From: Pterobdella sp. o SKG-2022
Taxonomy: Eukaryota; Annelida; Clitellata; Hirudinida; Piscicolidae
Assembly (NCBI GenBank): GCA_964035795.1
Contig: OZ038320.1
Coordinates: 17,626,589-17,690,588 of the forward strand
Length of the DNA: 64,000 nucleotides
Direction of reading: 5' to 3'
Shown: positions 37,398 to 61,639 of the stretch, piece after piece
How the letters are laid out: every line of letters starts with the position of its first letter
How positions within the stretch are numbered: position 1 is the stretch's first letter
Position numbers and translations under genes: made by a program
The notes under the pieces: generated by a model
Told to the model about the DNA's origin: nothing
Database searches by the model: none
What the model saw: only the letters and a program-made list of their open reading frames with translations

Positions 37398-40300
37398 AAC
37401 TAACTTATTCAAAATACTAAACTGACTACTGCAAGACTATTTTGGCTAGTGAATAACAAAAGCTGTTTCATAACTTACCCTGTTTTCATTATACAAGACT
37501 ATTTATTTTCAAATGCCTTCTCAAGGTAGACAAGTGTAAAAATGTTTTCTATTGAAAACAAATTTTTTGAACTATTTTAAATGAACTTCTAACAAGCTGG
37601 ATTTTTTGAATGCTCTTTGGGTTTTTACAGTATTAGAAACAGAAAATCTGATCAAAAGACTCCCGATAGTATTAAGCATTTAAAACTCGCCTATCATGAA
37701 TGAAACTTTACTTTTAGATTTTTGCTTATGTATGGTTTTTAATATTTTGTAGGTGTGGATCAGATGTCTCTCTCCATAAATTTATATTTATTTAACATGT
37801 ATAATGACTCATGCAATTGTTTTTTAGTTATATTGATCATGACAACAACTGACAACACTTTGATGTATATTTATATACATGCATTTTCAAATACTGGATT
37901 TATTTTGAGTTGTATATTTAATTTAATGATCTGGTATCACGAGAAACAAGTCATGTTTTTGTATTCTGAATTTACAACTTAAGATTTTTTTTTCACTAAT
38001 TCATATTTAAATATTAAAAATAGGTTGTGAATACAGTTAAGAGTAGAGAATATATTTGCTCTAGAAACTGAACTTTTTTCATACTTTCGATACTTTTGAA
38101 CATTTCAGCCTTGTTTATAATTAAATGAACATCTTTATAGCATTAATGTGATTTAATAACATATGAAGTTCAATTTATGCCAAAACTTTCGATTTATGCT
38201 GGGTTCAATGAGTTCGAACTGGTTAATTGTCCTGATTAAAATTCATATCTTCTATGTCTTTACCAACTTATTCATATTTATTTTTATTAAAATTTTGTAT
38301 TAACTGAAATTTTCGTTAACGTTTTTCGTGTTGAGTGGTAGCAACTTACCAATCATTGTGGATCTGAAATTTTTTCTCCAAGGTTATCTTGTTTTACTCT
38401 TTTATGGGTTTTTGTTAGTTTGCAACGGCTTGAAATTGGTTCAAATATTCGTCACCTGAATCATGATATTTTTAATTGTTACTTTTGTTTATTGGGATAC
38501 AAATTTTCAGTGTTTTTCACATTCCTACACTGTTTATTTATTCATTGTCAATTCCTGTTTGCATTGGCAATTATGTCTGGAATATTTGACTTTTTGTTCA
38601 TTTCACTCTTGAAATTACCACTCAAGTTTTTCGTGTTGGAAATTTTATGTCTAGTAATAAAACTCGAAATACAGTTTATAGTTATTTTGACTTGTAACCA
38701 ATTATAGTGATACAATTCTGTTGGTACCAAACGTCTGGTGAGTTGGTTAAAAATTGGGTTTTTGAGTTCACCAAACAAATAAATTCACATACTGAGCATT
38801 TGAAATAATTATTCATGAAGTGCCAAGGTTTTGGTTATTCCAGTAAAATCATCAAGTTTGTGAAAGATAAAGGTTTTCTTGTAACTAAAACTTTCGTATG
38901 TTATAAAAAAAAATATTTTATTTCTAATTTTTACATAACTGTTCTTATGAGTTACCATATTTTAACCAACGATAACAATGTTTAAATAGAACGAATTTGA
39001 AATTAGAAAAGCATATCTAAATTACCCTAATCAAAGCTATATAGAATCATAAAAACTTTTAAGAAACTAAATTTTTTAGGAAGAAATAAAAAGGTTTTTT
39101 ATGAAAACAAACTGTCACAACTGTTCGTTTGAAAACCTTCCTTATAGTGATGATCATAACTTGCTCAAGGAAAATGTTTCATAAAACTTAATAAACAGTG
39201 AAAATAGTGCTATGCTGATTATTTATTTCAGGCTCATAAATTCTTAATTTATTTTTAGTTGAACATCCTTATAGATGTCAACTAGGCAATAAAAAAGGTA
39301 TTAGACAGAAATATAAATATTTTCAAACGAAGCTGTTCCGAAGTACTTGGCAATGTAAATTCTGTTTACTCAAAGCTTTTTTGTCAAATAAAAATTCGGG
39401 GATTAGTATTATTTACTACGTCTGAGGTTCCTGGGAAAATCAAAATCATGTTTAGCCGTGTTTGCTCTGCATTATTTCTAATCATTTTATTGAAAATTAT
39501 TAAGCCACACCACAACAAACCTTACTAAATTGCACTGAACATCTCACTAAATCATGGAACATCACACTTAATCACACCATATAACATTTCACTACATCGC
39601 ATTACGCCCGCACAGGGTGACTGACGGTCGTCTTGCATATATACATACATATTAAAAGTTCTACAGCTTCAGTGGAGTTGCTTCATAAATTTAAAAACTT
39701 TTGAAAAGTGGGAGTGAAACCATGGGCAGAGATCTCACATAATGGACATTGACGCAGTATTCTCTGTTTTTTTAATAAACTTTGTGAATTCATTACAATG
39801 CCATTTTAGCTTCAACATGTTTCAATTGTTTCTACTTTCAAACACAGTTACTTTGTTCCACTAATTAATGTTTTGGTTTGGGATACCAAACAAATGGTAT
39901 GGAAGATTTTTCCGAAAAAGCTCAATATGAATTGTTGGCTTTTGATTTTTTTGAAAAACTGCAATCCAATCGTTTGCAAGCAAAAAAATTTTGATAAGTT
40001 GAGCATATTTTGCGTTCAAAAGATACAATAAAATCTGCATATCTCAATTTATTTGACATTCTAATTAGAATTAAAAAAAAATTTTTTTAAATATTTTTTC
40101 AATACTCATAAATAAATCTATGATAAAAAAAAACAAAAAAACGTAAGTAATATTAATTATGCGCTAGCGCGACATTTATTTTTAGCCGTGTTATGGCCAT
40201 GTCAACTTTCATTGTTGAAGCCGACATCAAGTTTACTAAAACTAAAAAGGGTCTGATAGGTCTGTGTGTTTTTTCATAATTATGTTAGTATTAAATTAAG

Positions 40301-42709
40301 GTGTTCAACATATAAAATATAACTTTGAGTTATTTTCTTATTCAATACATGAACCAAATTAACATATAAATAGATAGAATAACAAAAATGATTATAATTG
40401 GAAATCCTATATATTATAAAATTAAAGTATATATTTTGAAGTTTTGAATCATTTGTGATTTATGTTTGTATTGATAATCAATTAATATATAAACCATCAT
40501 GTTTGTAATTGAAACCTCTAAAATCCTTATGCCTATGAAAAAATTCAGATGAAGAGATATTTAATATTTTCCAAATTGTAGATAGTATTTTGCTTTGTTT
40601 CAATTAGAAAAATTTGTTAATGATCTTCTGACTCACAGATTGATGCATATTTTGCACTTATTCTCATTAGTTCTTGTGTATTTTTATTTGTGATTTAAAT
40701 TCTATATATTTCAAAACTTGGAAGTGTTTTGCAAATTTTTAAAGTTAAATATTTCATCAAAATTTTTAACAGTAGAAAATTCTATTATTAAAAATTTTAC
40801 TCTCATTTTGTAAGTACTTAAAAATTTCATTGAAAATTTATTCAGCTTATTTAATAAGTTTATTTAGATAAAAGATGAAAATTATTCAATTCATTAATCT
40901 TATAAATGAAATCTATCAAGTTCATAAATGCATTTAATATGGTTCATTCATGACATTAAACATATTGAAAGCCACAAGTTTAATCAAAAGTTGCTTCTAT
41001 AGACAACCTTGTTTAGGAACTTTGTTCTATATTAAACATAATAATAAAATTTCCATGATGTTGGAAAAACAGAATTTTATCATAAAATTGTTACAATGCC
41101 TTTTCTCTCATAGGTGATGACAAGCAAACAATACATGTAAGATTAACTTGTTTTCTTTATCTCAGAGATTTATGTGCTTTCTTATTTTAATGATAATTTT
41201 GTTTTTTTTTTTACATAAAGTAATTTTGAATTTACAGGGTTTAAAAATCGTCTTTCAAGCTAAAATAAATAAACACAGTTAGATGAAGATTTTTACTTAA
41301 AAGTTAGAATAACTAGGTTTATAAGATAATACTTTTGATCAGGGGTAATATTGCATAATAAAGATTTTTCAACCTTTTTCAAATGATCTTTTGCTTATTT
41401 TTTCATTGAGTTTTTTTTTAATATTTGGCAGATATTTATGAACTAATTCAACATATCAGATCTAAATTTTGTATTCCTATAATAGCGAAAAGTAGTTCAT
41501 GATCAAAATTATACTTTACACAAGATCTAATTTCCTATAGACAACGTGTAATTTTTACCTAACATTCGAATGACTAAGTATCTTCAAGGCAATCTTTCTA
41601 AATTAGATTTTAATTAGAATTTTTAAAAATCTCTATATATCTTCTTTTGGATGCTCATACATGTGTGTGTATGTATTTTTAGATAGCATAGAAAGCATAC
41701 TAGACCCTGACCTGTATTTAAGTTCATTGAAAATTTTAATGGTAAAAACAATTTTTCGTATGCCACCGTTTTGTAGAAATTCCATTTATTCTAACATATC
41801 TGACAAACTTTTGTTGATATTTATCTTTATGTTTTTTTTCATCAATGTTAAGCAAAGGTATAGTTAACATTAAATCGTTTGTTGAAAATTTTGTTTTTTT
41901 AATCATATTTAATCGAAAAAATTTTTGTTAAAGTTCAATAATCAACTTTTCTTTAATAGAATTCTTATGTTAAATTGTATTGCTCGGATGTGTCTGTGTT
42001 TGGCTTATGAGATAACTTAAGTTAGAGTTATATAAAGCACACTGTCTATAGCAAATAGCAATGTTTTTCATTGAAACAGTCACATGCATAATGATTTCTT
42101 TTGTGTAATTACCTATTTCTTTAAAGGATAAATCGTGAGTATGGAGATAATTTTTCTTCTTTCATGTTATTTTTCTTTTTAAAGGATATAATTTTAATCG
42201 CATTTGAGCTTGGATACCACAAAATAACTGAAAAGGTACTTGAAAATTAAATTTTTCTTCAATTTTCAAAAAATTAAAATTATTAAATTGATTACTCAGT
42301 CAATTATGATTCATTTCCATATTTCCTACTCAGACACCTGATTTACATATAAAGTATTTGATGATGGTTTTCATTAAGAATGTCTCATCTTTAATGCCAT
42401 CTAAATTATGTTTTATTATGTAAACTGTCTTATTTCGCCAATACTTCTGGGGTTAAAATGACCTCATAACCATTTCTCATGTATTTATAGGAAACTTCTT
42501 TGTATGGTTTGCTATCGTAAGTTATAACTTTAAGTTTCAATTGCGGGATTTTGTTTGAAGTAAATGAATATTGTTTGAAAACTGATTAAATTTCACATAA
42601 AATAGATTTAATTTTTTACAGATAAAAACTCCAATTTATGAATCAGCGGTTACCTAGTTGATTTGCTTATCGCTAAAAACTTAAGTTATAAAATTGTAAA
42701 AGAATAAGA
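37398..42709. other. 5.3-kb intergenic region, nothing recognised
   Basis: No exon-like stretch with recognisable family similarity was found. Frames at 37755-37982, 38420-38707 and 41661-41867 are short, hydrophobic and AT-driven. At about 39500-39640 there is a less AT-rich patch with loosely repeated CACTAAATCA and CACACTTAATCA-like words and a segment GCCCGCACAGGGTGACTGAC; it may be an old repeat. The ACK promoter or a non-coding first exon may lie toward the right end. Confidence 0.45.
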
Positions 42710-53950
<11,241 letters not shown>

Positions 53951-55909
53951 TTTGTCAACACATTTAAATTTTATATTTTCAGTCATAAGTTTTTGAAACA
54001 ATTTTTGCTTTGAGTGGGCAATGAGTCTATGAATTAGCTCAAAAGTCCAGTCAATATACCCTAGATTTCTGTTTTCTTCAATATACATTTCGCGATTAAT
54101 TTTTTAAAATCAATCACTAATGATAATGTTAAACAACAATTTTTCAACTTCAAATTTCCTATAGAACGACTCAGTCCGCAATAATTCTTTCACTGCAAAG
54201 ATAACAATATTAAATATATTTAATTAAGTGCACAAACATTAGCGACACTCAAACCTGTAAATTTGCGGTTTTATGTGCAATCTTTTTATTCACATTTGTG
54301 TTGGTGTTGTGTGTTAGATTATTTCGACTTCAATAATTAGTTTATGACATTTTAGAAATGCATTTGTGTTTTGCAATCATGTAGTTATCAAAATGTAGTA
54401 CTGACTTTCGTAATTCAATTTTGTTCATACTGCTTTTGAAAATTTAATGAAATTTTAAATTATTTTTCGAATTTTTGAAATAAATCTAAATAAAAAAGAA
54501 ATGGTAATAATTTAATGTATTTAACACAAACTTCTAAACTTTTTTCTTAACTTCATCTTAGTCATTTGATCTTACACTAAAAGTAGCTGATATGATGTAT
54601 ATATTTTAAATACATTCAATACTTTTCTTAAATACCTGCTTCAGTTTATTTAGTTCAAAACTTATTCATGCTAACTATTTTAGTTCAAAACCATAAATAA
54701 TTTATTGTCAGTAATTCTTTTTTCTTCATTTGGTTGTTTTTCCATTCAAACAAAAACGTATTATGTTTTCGACGCAAAATATTTCACAACTCTACTTAAG
54801 TCAGTATATATTTGTTTACTTTTTAAGAATAGTTTCTGTGATTCTCACAATCGTATCATTTGTTTGGGTCCAATTACCAAAGTTATTATTACTTCTTGAT
54901 AATACATTTTTATATTTTGCGAATTCATTTTCAAAACGTTCGAATTATGTATTTCAAATGGGTCCGTTATGAGCTACAAAGATATTTTCACGTTGAACTT
55001 CATAGGGATTACTGCTCATAAGTAACACACTATAAAGCATTTTCGATATTAAAAAGCTTTCAAAACTTATCTACAAATCAAAGTTCTCAGTCCCACATTT
55101 TTTACCTTCTCTAGTTCAAAGCTTAGGCTTATACTTTTATTAGTTTTATGTGAAATTTTCATCAATTTTAGCTTCTGTTTTCATTGCTTGATTATTATAA
55201 ATGAAATTAAATTTGTTGATTAAAATAGATCAACCATAAACGAACAATTTAACAAATACTTGCAAAATTCATTTATTATATAGCTCAAAAGCTTTTATGG
55301 AAACTAGCTTCTATTCTTGGTGGAGAAAGTAGAAACTAGTAACTTCTTCAATGATGGTAAAAGTTTCATTCAACTAGAAATTGTTCCTATAATTTATGTC
55401 AAAAATATTTCATTTTCAAATATGTTATTTTTACCTTTTAATATTTAATTATCATATCGGTTTGGTCATTCAGCTTTAAATTATTTTCATTTATTTTTGT
55501 CAACTGCAAAAATAACATGTCGGTTAATTTTAGTTTTAAAATCTAAGTTTGGAAATTTTTTGGTCCTTAACTTCTATCACAAAATCTCAATAGTATTTCA
55601 ATCGCAGTGTTATAAATTATATCTATAATGGTACATGATGTCCTTTAAAGGAAGCTAGACAATTTAGCTCATTTCTTAAATATCAAAGTACTGCCATTTC
55701 TATGCATAAATTTTTATTCTAGAATATGTTTAAGTTAAATAATCTGAATAAATTTTTTCATTCGATTATATTCAAAAATAAAAGATTTGAAATATATTAT
55801 TTTTAGTAACTGTTTTAACAAGGTAAATTCTGATAATTTAAGTTCTTTTTCCAAATTTTAATTGTTTTTAACGTTCAATATAAGATAGCTTAGAAACCAT
55901 GCAAGAATT
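53951..55909. other. ACK 3' UTR and intergenic AT-rich DNA
   Basis: No further gene is supported. Overlapping AATAAA words at 54479-54495 (AATAAATCTAAATAAA) are candidates for the ACK polyadenylation signal, about 530 bp after the stop. Frames at 54705-54972 are short and uninformative. Confidence 0.4.
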
Positions 55910-56034
55910 AAGTATATTTAAAAACACTGATAGCTTTTATTGAAATACAAAGCTTTTCTTTACATGAAAATGCTACTTAGTTAACGAAAAGCTTTGTATC
56001 TCAAAAAAAAGTATTAATGTTTTTAAATATACTT
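55910..56034. repeat. Foldback element with about 55-bp arms
   Basis: The left arm 55910-55964 and right arm 55980-56034 are imperfect reverse complements separated by about 15 bp. They share blocks such as AAGTATATTTAAAAACA and ATACAAAGCTTTTC. A fragment of the arm recurs at about 57233-57256 (TACAAAGCTTTTCATTAAC), so this is a dispersed sequence. No coding capacity. Confidence 0.75.
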
Positions 56035-56766
56035 GTTTTATTGTGGCTAGTGAAAAATCATACAAAAATTAAAGCATGCTTTAGAATTTAATATGAGAAC
56101 TTGATAAAATTCAATTACTTTGAACTTTCATCGAGGTTTCACAGCCAACCGTTACGAAAAAAACATTTGAACAAAAAATATTTAACCTTGGAAAAAGTTA
56201 CATTGTAACCCATTCAGTATTTGAATTATCATCAACATTCATTGTGAAAACTAGTAACTTGTAAAATTGGAAGAAGGCAATATTAACGATGTCTTGATAG
56301 ATACAGAGATAGGCTTAGAAGAAAAATATAAGGATTCGTATCAAAAGATACAAAAAAAGTAAGTTAAATGAACCATAAAATCCCAAGAAAAAACTGGAGA
56401 AGTGATTGAGTTCTCTTAAACTACTAGCTTATACCATTTTCAAAAAAGTCTGACTTAAATGATTATATGAAAAATTTAATTTTATAAAATCTGCCACAAA
56501 AAAGCAGACAGACACTTAATCAAAGCCTCAGAATCTATCAGATAGATTACAGAAAGGCTTCGAAAGCACGCTACATTTCTGCGTTAAGAAGGAGATCGAC
56601 TAACGAAGTCTTATATTGTTCAGTTGACGAAAGTGTTTGAATTTTATTGAACTTAATTAATTTAGTTTATTTTATATTTAAATATCGTATCTTTTTTGAT
56701 TTTTCTCATTTTCACCTTTTTTTGGATAGTACATAGCATATAACTAAATGCATCAACAACAAAAAC

Positions 56767-56886
56767 AAAATGTTTATTGCCAATGATGTACGAAGCTTTT
56801 CGTAAGATTAACTTACATTAGCAAGTGACTTTATAATGTAAGTTAATCTTACAAAAAGCCCCCTACATTGTCGACAATGAACATTT
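56767..56886. repeat. Foldback element with about 54-bp arms
   Basis: The left arm 56767-56820 and right arm 56833-56886 are close reverse complements with a 12-bp loop. The best block is GTAAGATTAACTTACATTA against TAATGTAAGTTAATCTTAC, which is nearly a palindrome itself. The arm resembles the loop of the element at 5891-5996, so both probably belong to one dispersed family. Confidence 0.8.
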
Positions 56887-57126
56887 CATTGTTGTGAATA
56901 TCTCAAAAAAAAGACTTTGGGACACAACCGGAAAAATGCGTTTCAACTGAAAAGTATTTGAACACTAATGGTAATTTTATTAAGTAAAAATTGAAGTTAC
57001 AAATTAACATTGAAATAATAGCATTGAAAAATAAGTTGTTCCTAAATTACTTAATAACCAAATTTTATTACATATAGTCTTTGTTTAAACTGCTTTATAA
57101 CCATAGTTACTAAATAACTTTTTTTC

Positions 57127-57179
57127 GCTAATGTTTTATGGTAAGGCTAAACTTATCGAAAATTATAGCTATTGATTTT
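57127..57179. repeat. Single arm of the 62-kb foldback element
   Basis: The sequence GGTAAGGCTAAACTTATCG and the following AAAATTATAGCT and ATTGATTTT match 62159-62209 of the right arm of the palindrome at 62055-62261 with a few substitutions. Only one arm is present here, which points to a solo arm left by decay or partial insertion. Confidence 0.75.
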
Positions 57180-57258
57180 GCTCAAAAAATTTACTAAAAT
57201 TCTTCCATAATTTGACAAAAAACTTTCAAATAAGTACAAAGCTTTTCATTAACAAAAT

Positions 57259-57312
57259 AACATTATCAAGTATTGTTCATATTGTTGAGTAACATTATCA
57301 AGAATTGTTCTA
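57259..57312. repeat. Tandem duplication at the 5' edge of LINE copy 2
   Basis: AACATTATCAAGTATTGTTC is followed after 12 bases by AACATTATCAAGAATTGTTC, a 32-bp period repeated about 1.6 times. It abuts the first recognisable codons of the LINE ORF1 (ATG 57313) and may be a remnant of its 5' untranslated region. Confidence 0.7.
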
Positions 57313-58560
57313 TGGTCGATAAAATGTCCGCCATCACAAATATTATTTCCGAAATTGATAGTATTCAGACAGCGCTCAGCACATTACGTAGCAATGTCTT
57401 AGACTTTAAAGTCTGAGGAACCCTCGGTTCCCAAAAAAACAGGGTGAAAACCGAAGACGACTACATCTTCAACATCTTAATCAGCAATCCATACTTCCTC
57501 GACCACTTTATCTTTATCTTTCTGTTCGACCATTCCATCTCTTTCAATTACTTCTTCTACATTTCCTCCAGCTACCACCTTTTTCTCAATTAGCTCATCT
57601 TCAGCCACCTCTTCGACTAGTTCATCTCCTATTACTACTTCATCTTCATCAACCTCAGCTTCAACAAATTCTTCAACTTCATCTACAAGCAAGACATCTT
57701 CAACTTCTTCACTTTCTGCTTCTACAACCACTTCATCTCTTAGTTCAATTAATAATTTTCCATCATTAATTTCCCTAGAATCATTCACACCAACCAATTC
57801 AACCACATCTATTCTTACTACTAACTCATCTCAACCTACTTACAGCACTATTGTCAAATCAAAAAACATGCACACTCTCTTTCATCCATCCACTAACAAA
57901 ATTTCACACTCACTCCTCCCCATCTAACATAAAATCCCTTCTATTAAAAAAACCCCACCCATTATAAAATATTCCATCAAAGTTATCTCAACCACAAGTG
58001 AGACTTCTAGTGAATTGTGCAGGAGATTGGTTTCGTCCATTAAATTTTCACAAAAAGCTTTTAAATCTTTTTCTAAGCATGTTCGAGAGTCTACTGATGC
58101 TGTTGTCTGGGAAGCTGACTCTGCTGATTCACTCAAGGATGCCAAACTTTTCCTTTCTTCTCTTCCCAACATACGTCTTCACGACCCAGTTCTTTTGAAT
58201 CCAACAATCACCGTCTTGGGTCTACCGACATGGGTTACTAATGAGGAACTTGAAACCTCTTTCAATCTCCTCTTTCCATCTGTTGATCCCAGCGCTTTCC
58301 GTGCCTTTAGGCACAGGCCTAACGCACGAAACCCTTCTAATCGTGACTGGCTTATCCAAGTTCCAAGCAATGTTTTCCCCATGCTGAACAAGTCCAAGAA
58401 TGTACATCTTTTGGTAGATTCCCTTTCCACTCTTGCATCCATCCAACTAGATGTCTGAATTGTCAGACTTATGGTCATAACATATCTAAGTGCCAAAATC
58501 CTAGAGTATGTGAGCACTGCGGCAAAGACCATTCGTCTGACAACTCCCTTGAAACCTCTC
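57313..58560 (+). pseudogene. LINE copy 2: gag-like ORF1 with zinc knuckle
   Basis: ATG 57313 opens a short stretch (NIISEIDSIQTALSTLR) suggestive of a coiled coil, which soon meets a stop. A Ser/Thr-rich region follows at 57480-57900. Frame 58015-58458 encodes a region with a possible RNA-binding fold (LLNPTITVLGLPTW, NRDWLIQVPS). One frameshift later, CLNCQTYGHNISKC at 58452-58493 is a C-x2-C-x4-H-x4-C zinc knuckle, followed by a decayed second one starting CEHCGKDH. The role would be binding LINE RNA. Frame breaks make it non-functional. Confidence 0.75.
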
Positions 58561-58719
58561 CTTCCTTTTGTGTTTCCTGCTTTAAATCAAAGCGCTCTTG
58601 TCATGACCACGTCACAACATCCTCCTCTTGTCCCCTTTATAGACAACAAGGTCGACTCAAGATGGGACGTACGGCTTGGGAATGACGGTCAGCCTTTCAT
58701 CCTAAAGTCCACAATGTAC

Positions 58720-59345
58720 TTTTGTCTACTAAATTCGCTCTCCTCAATCCTAGGTCTACTCGAAGTAAATCTACTATTATACTCAATACTATCCTTTCTC
58801 TTAAACTTGACATTATTGCTTAGATGGAAACTTGGATTCTTGAAAACGCAGACAATGTCACAAAATATGACTTTGTGCCTCATAGCTTTCATGTCTTGCA
58901 CTCACACCGACCCATTGGTAAACGAGGTGGAGGTATTTATGTAATTTCCAGAAACTCCATTAGATTGGAGGCCATTAAATTCCCGTCCCACTCTACTTTT
59001 GAATCATTGACAGCCAGTGTCTTTTTCGTCACACTGTTTGTTTCTATCGGTGATCTACCGTCCTCCAAACACCGGCAATTTTATCGGCGAGCTCACGTCT
59101 TATCTCTATTTCCTTTATTTTCTTCAAATTTTATATTGACTGGTGATTTCAACACCCCAAATTGTACGTCTCATGACAACCCGCTTAGTGCTCTTTTACG
59201 TGAACTCGAGCAGTTCTAGCACATAAACTTCCCCACCCACAGACTTGGTAACATCTTTGACCTCATCATTACTTCAAAACCTAACAGTCATCTCATATAA
59301 AAACTCGGCAAAAAAACTTTTGACTCCGATCACTATCTTATTTTA
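58720..59345 (+). pseudogene. LINE copy 2: AP endonuclease domain
   Basis: Motifs in order: LNPRSTRSKSTIILN, then METWILE at 58824 (the catalytic Glu of the ETW motif), RGGGIYVISRNS, ILTGDFNTPNC (GDFN), NIFDLIITSKPNS after a stop, and FDSDHYLI near 59325 (closing Asp-His). Stops at 59217-59219 and about 59299 interrupt it. This enzyme would nick target DNA for target-primed reverse transcription. Confidence 0.8.
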
Positions 59346-59471
59346 TGCAGTCTCAACCTCGCTCCTCCTCCCCTTCCCCCTCGCATTGTAATTTGCCGCT
59401 CCTTTGAAAACTTTGATGATGCTGTTTTCGAGAAAGATCTCAGACATATCCATAATACACTAACCTTTCTG

Positions 59472-61500
59472 ATGTTCCAGTTGAAGAGTTTCTTACAACA
59501 ACGAACAACACTTTTCAATCACTTATCGACCACAATGCCCCTTTTCGCACCCACATCTTTCGCCCCAGCAGTCACTCCCATCACAAGCTATCCACTGACG
59601 CCATTGCTTGAGAGAAAAATTTCCTTATTGTCAAGGTCATCCAAGCCTGTTCCAGCCAGTCTTCTTGCTGCCCTCGAGGAATCTCGCAAGACTGCTCGCG
59701 CTCTCATCTTTAAATCCCGTGCTGATCATTTTAACAACATGCTTACATCTGTCAAACCAAACTCAAAAGTTTTTGGAAAACTGCCAACTCCATCTTACAT
59801 AGATCTCCTCCTTCTCCGCCACTCAGCTCTTCAGAAGCTATCAATCTTGTGAATACCTTTAGTAGCTTTTTTAAAGAGAAAATCGCTCTTATTCACAAAT
59901 CTTTGCCAACGTCCATTTTGCGCTGCACAGACCCTATTCTACCAGACAATCAAACACCACTCCCTTATTTTTCATTTGTCAGTATTGAAGAAGTGAGTAG
60001 GCTAATTCGCTCTTTACCCAACAAATCTTCTCCATTAGACTTAATCCCCACATCCACTTTAAAACGTTTTTCTCACCTCTTTGCTCCAATAATTTCCAAA
60101 CTTACCAACTTGTCTTTTTCAAAAGCAATATTCCCCGCCTTCTTTAAAACAGCACAAGTTTTCCCTTTGCTTAAGAAAGGCAATTTGGACCCTACCATTC
60201 CTTCGAACTACCGCCCTATTTCTAACTTGAGCACCATTTCAAAAATTATCGAAAGACTCGTTCATTCCAGAATAACTTCTCACGTTTCATTATCTCCTAA
60301 TTTTAATCCTTTCCAATCAGCATATCGCAAGCACCACTCAACAGAAACCACACTATCACGCATCACTGACAGTCTTCGCAACATCTACGCTACTGGACAT
60401 GCGGCCGTTTTGGTTTCGCTAGACCTTTCTGCTGCTTTTGACACTCTCGATCACAATATCTTAATTGATATTTTTAATAGACACTTCAATATTTCTGATC
60501 TTGCTCTTTCTTGGTTTCGCTCTTACCTTTTTCAACGTTCTCAGTTCGTTAAAATGGACAATTCTCTCCTTCTTTTACATCACTCAACTCAGGCGTGCCG
60601 CAGGGCTCCGTTCTGGGACCAATCCTCTTCTCTTTTTATACATCACCCATGTGTAGCCTTATTGTACAGCACGACTTGCTTTTTCACCAGTTCGCTGATG
60701 ACATCACTTTTTTCACCGGAGTCTCTCACCCAGATCCTAGCCCCACTCTCCTTAAATTATGCAGTTGTCTTTTCGCTCTGAACTCCTGGTTTTTCCAAAG
60801 CCAACTGAAACTAAACCCTACTAAGATTGAGGTGATGTTTGTCGGCAGCTCTCATCTTTTAGCAAAATACAATCTCCCTTCTGTGGTAACTCTCGACGGC
60901 ACCACACTTCCTATATCTTCCAAGCTCAAAATCTTAGGTGTCACCTTAGATTCAAATTTGAACTTTGCTTACTTTATTTCTCAAATAATCCAATCTTCCA
61001 ATTTCCATATCTATGCCATAAAACAAGTACGCAAATTCTTACCTCTTTCCACTTTTAATGCTCTCTTTATCTCACTTGTTCTTTCCAGATTGAACTACTG
61101 TAATTCTCTCCTTTGCGGCAGCCAAACTATCTTTTATGCAAACTTCAAACCCTCCAAAACCACGCGGCCAAAACGGTTTTTCAAGCTGATTATTTCAGCT
61201 CTTCCAGCGACTGTCTTGATCGTTTGCAATGGCCACCTGTCTCCCAAAGATGCAAGTTTAAATTACTTTGGCTCATTGCATGCACTTTCAAGCTTGAACA
61301 ACCGGCTTATCTTTTTGATCTTTTGTCAATCAGACACACACGTCAACCACTCAGATCCTTGCACTCTGATCTCCAGCTTTATTAACCTGTTTCTTCAGGC
61401 TTGTTTACTAGTCGCTCTTTTTCTCACCAGGCTCCACGTCTGTGGAATTCACTTCCTTCTAACTTGCGCTCATCGCCTTTTCTCATGAACTTTCGCAAAC
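59472..61500 (+). pseudogene. LINE copy 2: reverse transcriptase and C-terminus
   Basis: Pieces in three frames give one RT: NYRPISNLSTISKIIERL, QSAYRKHHSTETTL, VLVSLDLSAAFDTLDH (motif A), then a frameshift to PQGSVLGPILFSFY (motif B), FADDITFF (motif C, FADD at 60691-60702), KLNPTKIEVMFVG, and KILGVTLDSNLNF. Another shift gives LQTLQNHAAKTVF and LDRLQWPPVSQRCKFKLL, the thumb and C-terminal region typical of L2/CR1. The active-site Asp pair is intact, but at least three frameshifts disable the gene. Confidence 0.88.
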
Positions 61501-61603
61501 TTTTGAAAACTCACATACCATAAACATCCCCAGTCATAATCTCTTACAAACCTTAAGCGCCTCTGAAGCAATCTTGAATTGATAACTGTGCGCTATACAA
61601 ATC

Positions 61604-61638
<35 letters not shown>
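61604..61638. repeat. (TAA)n tail of LINE copy 2
   Basis: About 11-12 units of TAA follow the LINE 3' end directly. Short tandem repeats replace poly(A) at the 3' end of L2/CR1-type elements. Confidence 0.9.

Positions 61639-61639
<1 letters not shown>

Larger units (their letters stand above)
57311..61638 (+). mobile_element. Nearly full-length L2/CR1-like LINE (copy 2), inactivated
   Basis: This 4.3-kb retrotransposon has the expected order: an ORF1 beginning near 57313, a Ser/Thr-rich stretch, a gag-like region with zinc knuckle, an AP endonuclease, a reverse transcriptase, a C-terminal region (RLWNSLPSNLRSSPFLMNFR, about 61435-61495), then a short 3' UTR with GCGCTATACAAATC and a (TAA)n tail at about 61604-61638. 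That tail type is typical of L2-like elements. Multiple frameshifts and stops break both ORFs, so it cannot move by itself. It is intact enough to define the family's 3' end, which the SINEs here imitate. Confidence 0.9.

Noticed and set aside
38420..38707. 95-codon Phe/Leu-rich frame
   Set aside because: Composition follows T-rich DNA and there is no recognisable domain. It could look like a membrane protein for that reason alone.
57477..57806. Minus-strand 109-codon Glu/Val-rich frame
   Set aside because: It is the complement of the Ser/Thr-rich part of the LINE ORF1. TCT/TCA repeats on the + strand give Glu/Asp/Val on the other strand.
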